DNA of 64,000 nucleotides from positions 1 through 64,000 of the forward strand of contig JAXLQJ010000034.1 of NCBI GenBank assembly GCA_046331705.1. Direction: 5' to 3'. This document shows positions 61,752 through 64,000 of this stretch, piece after piece. Every line of letters begins with the position of its first letter. The first letter of the stretch is position 1. This DNA comes from JADJOY01 sp046331705 [NCBI: bacterium]. GTDB taxonomy: Bacteria; JADJOY01. Under the pieces are notes generated by a model that made no database searches, had not been told where the DNA came from, and saw only the letters and a program-made list of their open reading frames with translations. Made by a program: the position numbers and the translations under genes.

Positions 61752-62591
61752 GTGAAGGCCTCGCTGGTCGCCGCGATCGGGAACGCGCCAGTCGGCGTCG
61801 AGCCCCCGAGCGAGCGCGCCCCGAGCGGTGAGTCCTCGTTCGCCGCGCGCTACCAGGCTGCGGTCGCGGAGGGACCCGCCGACGTCTCCGCTGCGCCGTG
61901 CTCCGTCCGGGTCGAGTCCGGCGACACGCTGTGGGCGCTGGTTCGTCGCCAGCTCGAGTCCGGCGGCAATCGCGCCTCCGATGGCGACGTGCTCGCGGGC
62001 GTGCGCAGCGTGGCCGCGCGCAATCGCATCGACGATCCCAATGTGATCGTGCCCGGCCAGACGATCGATCTCGCCGCCGTCGCCGACGTGGATCCGGGCG
62101 GCGACTCTCCGCGGCTACCGGCGCTCGACGATGTGCCGGGTCCGGCGCCGGAGTCCGCGTCGGCGCCCGTCCCGGAAACGCTCGACCTCGGGGGCTTGGT
62201 GGCCGGCGGCGGCGACCGGGTCACCAGTCGCTTCGGGCTGCGTCGCGATCCGCTCTGTGGCGAGCGCCGCTTCCACTCCGGCATCGACATCGCCGCGCCG
62301 CAGGGCGCCGGCGTGCGTGCGGCTGCCGGGGGAACGGTCACCTTCGCCGGCCAGCAAGCGGGCTACGGCCGCACGGTCGTCATCGACCACGGCGACGGCC
62401 GCTCGACGGTGTACGCGCACCTGAGCGCGATCCTGGTTCGTCCCGGCGATCGCGTGGATGCGTCGACGGAGGTCGCCCGCGTCGGCCGCACCGGCCGCGC
62501 CACGGGTCCGCATCTGCACTTCGAGCTGCGCCAGGACGGCGTCGCAGTCGATCCCGCGCTCGCCAGCCTCGCGATCGACGATCGCGCCTGA
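61752..62591 (+). CDS. LysM-M23 peptidoglycan endopeptidase without a Sec signal
   Basis: 279 residues from GTG. LysM-like domain at about 51-108 (VRVESGDTLWALVRRQLESG...NRIDDPNVIVPGQTIDL), linker, then M23 peptidase: H175 and D179 in FHSGIDIAAP, HLHFE with H254/H256. The zinc and catalytic residues are complete. The first 40 residues (MKASLVAAIGNAPVGVEPPS...) are not a signal peptide. As FlgJ here lacks a hydrolase domain, this enzyme may open the wall for the rod and could be exported through the flagellar system. Confidence 0.85.
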   Translation: MKASLVAAIGNAPVGVEPPSERAPSGESSFAARYQAAVAEGPADVSAAPCSVRVESGDTLWALVRRQLESGGNRASDGDVLAGVRSVAARNRIDDPNVIVPGQTIDLAAVADVDPGGDSPRLPALDDVPGPAPESASAPVPETLDLGGLVAGGGDRVTSRFGLRRDPLCGERRFHSGIDIAAPQGAGVRAAAGGTVTFAGQQAGYGRTVVIDHGDGRSTVYAHLSAILVRPGDRVDASTEVARVGRTGRATGPHLHFELRQDGVAVDPALASLAIDDRA

Positions 62592-62645
62592 AGGGCCGCT
62601 GACGCACGCGCCGCTGCGCGTTTCTCGCGCCGGCCGCGGCTTCCT

Positions 62646-62668
62646 CGGGGGTCGGTCTCGGACCCCCG
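62646..62668. terminator. Bidirectional hairpin between convergent M23 and HDOD genes
   Basis: CGGGGGTC-GGTCTCG-GACCCCCG: 8-bp perfect stem. It lies between two convergent genes, where a shared terminator is expected. Confidence 0.5.
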
Positions 62669-62683
62669 CCTGCCCGTCGACTG

Positions 62684-62704
62684 GCTGCGCTCGTCGCGGC
62701 GCCG
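62684..62704 (+). repeat. Third copy of the GCTGCGCTCGT-GCGGCGCCG core
   Basis: GCTGCGCTCGTCGCGGCGCCG differs from the flgH-flgI copies (29666, 29831) by one inserted C. It also stands 15 bases after a G-rich hairpin, as they do (see the findings). Confidence 0.6.
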
Positions 62705-62733
62705 TCAACGCGCGCCAGCGCGAGCAGCGCTCG

Positions 62734-63702
62734 TCAGGCGAACGCAGCCATCGCCTTCTGATGGGCCTCGTGCGCCTCGCGCATCAGCAAGTCCACGTCG
62801 GGCGCGCTCACCTCGAGTCCCACCGCGCTCGCGCGATTCACGACCTCCTCGAAGAAGGTCGCGGTCGACGCGGTGCCATCGGCCTCGGCTTCGAGCGCGT
62901 AGCAGAGCCGGTCCGCGAGATGCACGGCGGCCACCAGCAGGCTGTGCTCGTCGTCGTCTTGGGGCCGATGGTGGTACTCGATGGCGCGGCGGCACGTGCT
63001 GGGCAGCTTCCAGCTCGACGCCACCAGCGCTCCCACCTTCTCGTGGAACTCGTCGAACACCACCTCGAAGTAGTCGCCCGGCTCGAACTGGATGCCGGCC
63101 CGATCCCGCAGCACGCGCTCGATGTTCATGAGCGAGATCACGAGGGTGGGCTTGCCGATGTCGTGGAGCAGCCCGGCCAGGAACGCCTCGTCCATGGGCA
63201 GGCGCTTCATCTTGGCGACCTGGCGCGTGATGTTCCCGCACAGCAGCGCGTGCTCCCAGAGTCGCGTCATCGCGGCCTTGTAACGCTGATCGCGCAGGAT
63301 CGCGGAGCGGAACGAGATGGCCAGCACGATGTCGCGCACGTTCACCACGCCGAGCCGCTGCACGGCCTCGCGCAAGCTGGCGACCTCGCGGGTGCCGGCG
63401 AAGAACGCCGAGTTCGCGGTCTTGAGCACCTTCGCGGTGATGAACTGATCGCGCTCGATCACGCTCACCACGTCGCGAAGCTGGAACTCGCTGGTGGCCG
63501 TGAGCCGCATCAGCTCGACCGCGACCGACGGCAGCAAGGGCGCCTCGATCCGGTCCTCGCGGATGTCCTCCGAGACCTGACGACGCAGTGTCTTGAGGAG
63601 CGCCTCGATGCGGCGCTGCTCACGGTCGACCTCGATCGACGACCGAACCTCGATGGGGGTGGCTGCGGAGCGTGGAGGATGGCTCGAAACCGTCGCGGTC
63701 AT
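62734..63702 (-). CDS. HDOD-domain protein
   Basis: 322 residues from MTATVSS (GGAG seven bases upstream). The HDOD domain spans about 45-260: LLPSVAVELMRLTATSEFQLRDVVSVIERDQFITAKVLKTANSAFF, then LWEHALLCGNITRQVAK and FLAGLLHDIGKPTLV, where HD is kept. HDOD proteins act in signalling, often with c-di-GMP or flagellar regulators, without known catalysis. A sigma-28-type promoter lies upstream, so it is probably a late-flagellar regulatory gene. Confidence 0.88.
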   Translation of the reverse strand: MTATVSSHPPRSAATPIEVRSSIEVDREQRRIEALLKTLRRQVSEDIREDRIEAPLLPSVAVELMRLTATSEFQLRDVVSVIERDQFITAKVLKTANSAFFAGTREVASLREAVQRLGVVNVRDIVLAISFRSAILRDQRYKAAMTRLWEHALLCGNITRQVAKMKRLPMDEAFLAGLLHDIGKPTLVISLMNIERVLRDRAGIQFEPGDYFEVVFDEFHEKVGALVASSWKLPSTCRRAIEYHHRPQDDDEHSLLVAAVHLADRLCYALEAEADGTASTATFFEEVVNRASAVGLEVSAPDVDLLMREAHEAHQKAMAAFA

Positions 63703-63782
63703 GCGTGTCTCCATCCGTTCTGGGGGAGTGGGCGGGGATCACCCGTGGTGGCTGGCCGCATCGTGCGGTCGCGCTACCGCTC

Positions 63783-63810
63783 CTTTCGGCCGGCCATGCG
63801 CGCGACTTGA
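63783..63810 (-). promoter_or_regulatory. Sigma-28 promoter candidate of the HDOD gene
   Basis: TCAA, 16 bp, GCCGAAAG on the minus strand, leader about 75 nt. Same -35 and spacing as the flagellin 2 site; two mismatches in the -10. The remainder up to 64000 shows no gene. Confidence 0.5.
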
Positions 63811-64000
63811 GCGATTCCGAGCAGGAGGCCGGTTTTGCCCGGTTCCCAGGCAAGGCTGACCGGCGAATGGCCCCGCAACCGAGCGCGGACGCCCCTTTCT
63901 TCGCGCTTCTCGTCGGTTCCGTCGCGGCACGCATGTTGCGAAGGGCCACCGTGACCTGGCGATCCGCGGCCGCTCCGATGTCGACCGCGAAACGCCACCG

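Noticed and set aside
63715-63960. Possible c-di-GMP riboswitch upstream of the HDOD gene
   Set aside because: GGGCAA-like pieces occur, but the conserved GEMM core and its paired stems could not be traced.

Overview
The window is very GC-rich, densely packed bacterial chromosome dominated by one large flagellar locus. Gene content (full flagellar type III export set, FlhF/FlhG, FliW-CsrA, an outer-membrane FadL porin, lipoproteins, a DUF115 Maf flagellin glycosyltransferase, a secreted protein ending in a FESG-G-W tail, an Rhs fragment) points to a Gram-negative, polarly flagellated member of the Myxococcota/Binatota/Desulfobacterota-like ('deltaproteobacterial') lineages. There is no rRNA or other firm phylogenetic marker, so this is inference.

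Layout. 1-11 kb is a general metabolic block, mostly on the minus strand: a membrane spermidine-synthase-like protein, an Mpo1-like protein, a glucose/sorbosone-dehydrogenase-diheme lipoprotein, a FadL porin, an SCP2 sterol-carrier protein (plus strand), a Crp/Fnr regulator, a secreted repeat protein and two Rieske oxygenases behind a 20-bp operator that fits the KstR consensus. 11-14 kb holds a GH1 lipoprotein and a patatin-like lipase. 14.4-31.8 kb is a long, tightly overlapping operon: fliLMNOPQR-flhBA-flhFG-fliA-two small genes-flgFGAHIJ. It continues with flgMNKL, csrA-fliW, flagellin 1, fliD, fliS, a FliT-like gene and maf (to 42.5 kb). 42.7-47 kb is a small foreign-looking island: a RAYT-type transposase and a 5'-truncated Rhs gene whose AT-richer tip is followed 6 nt later by a signal-peptide protein (candidate immunity). 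47.4-56.6 kb is a glycan cluster: winged-helix/Rossmann regulator, NeuB, two radical-SAM enzymes, four glycosyltransferases and an unknown protein. 57.2-64 kb has a second flagellin on the minus strand, a CgeB-like glycosyltransferase, a hybrid histidine kinase, CheX, a LysM-M23 peptidase without a Sec signal, and an HDOD protein on the minus strand.

How it fits together. Reading the intergenic DNA gives a consistent two-tier control scheme. Sigma-54-type sites (GG-N10-GC) precede fliL, fliW, the winged-helix/neuB operon and the cgeB-like gene. Sigma-28-type sites sharing TCAA-N15/16-GCCGATRA precede flgM, both flagellins, csrA, an HDOD gene and, unexpectedly, the patatin-like lipase. Both flagellin leaders carry GGA-in-loop hairpins at or near the ribosome binding site, as expected for CsrA targets, and csrA-fliW lie in the same locus. 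The neuB/radical-SAM/glycosyltransferase genes plus maf are best read as a nonulosonate-type flagellin glycosylation system. The hook/basal-body genes fliEFGHIJK, flgBCDE and the motor genes are not in this window.

Most notable: the sigma-28 promoter on the patatin-like lipase; the orphan Rhs-tip/periplasmic immunity pair; the neuB-double-radical-SAM glycan cluster under sigma-54; the signal-less LysM-M23 enzyme beside flagellar genes; and a dispersed hairpin-plus-core repeat that duplicated the 3' end of flgH.
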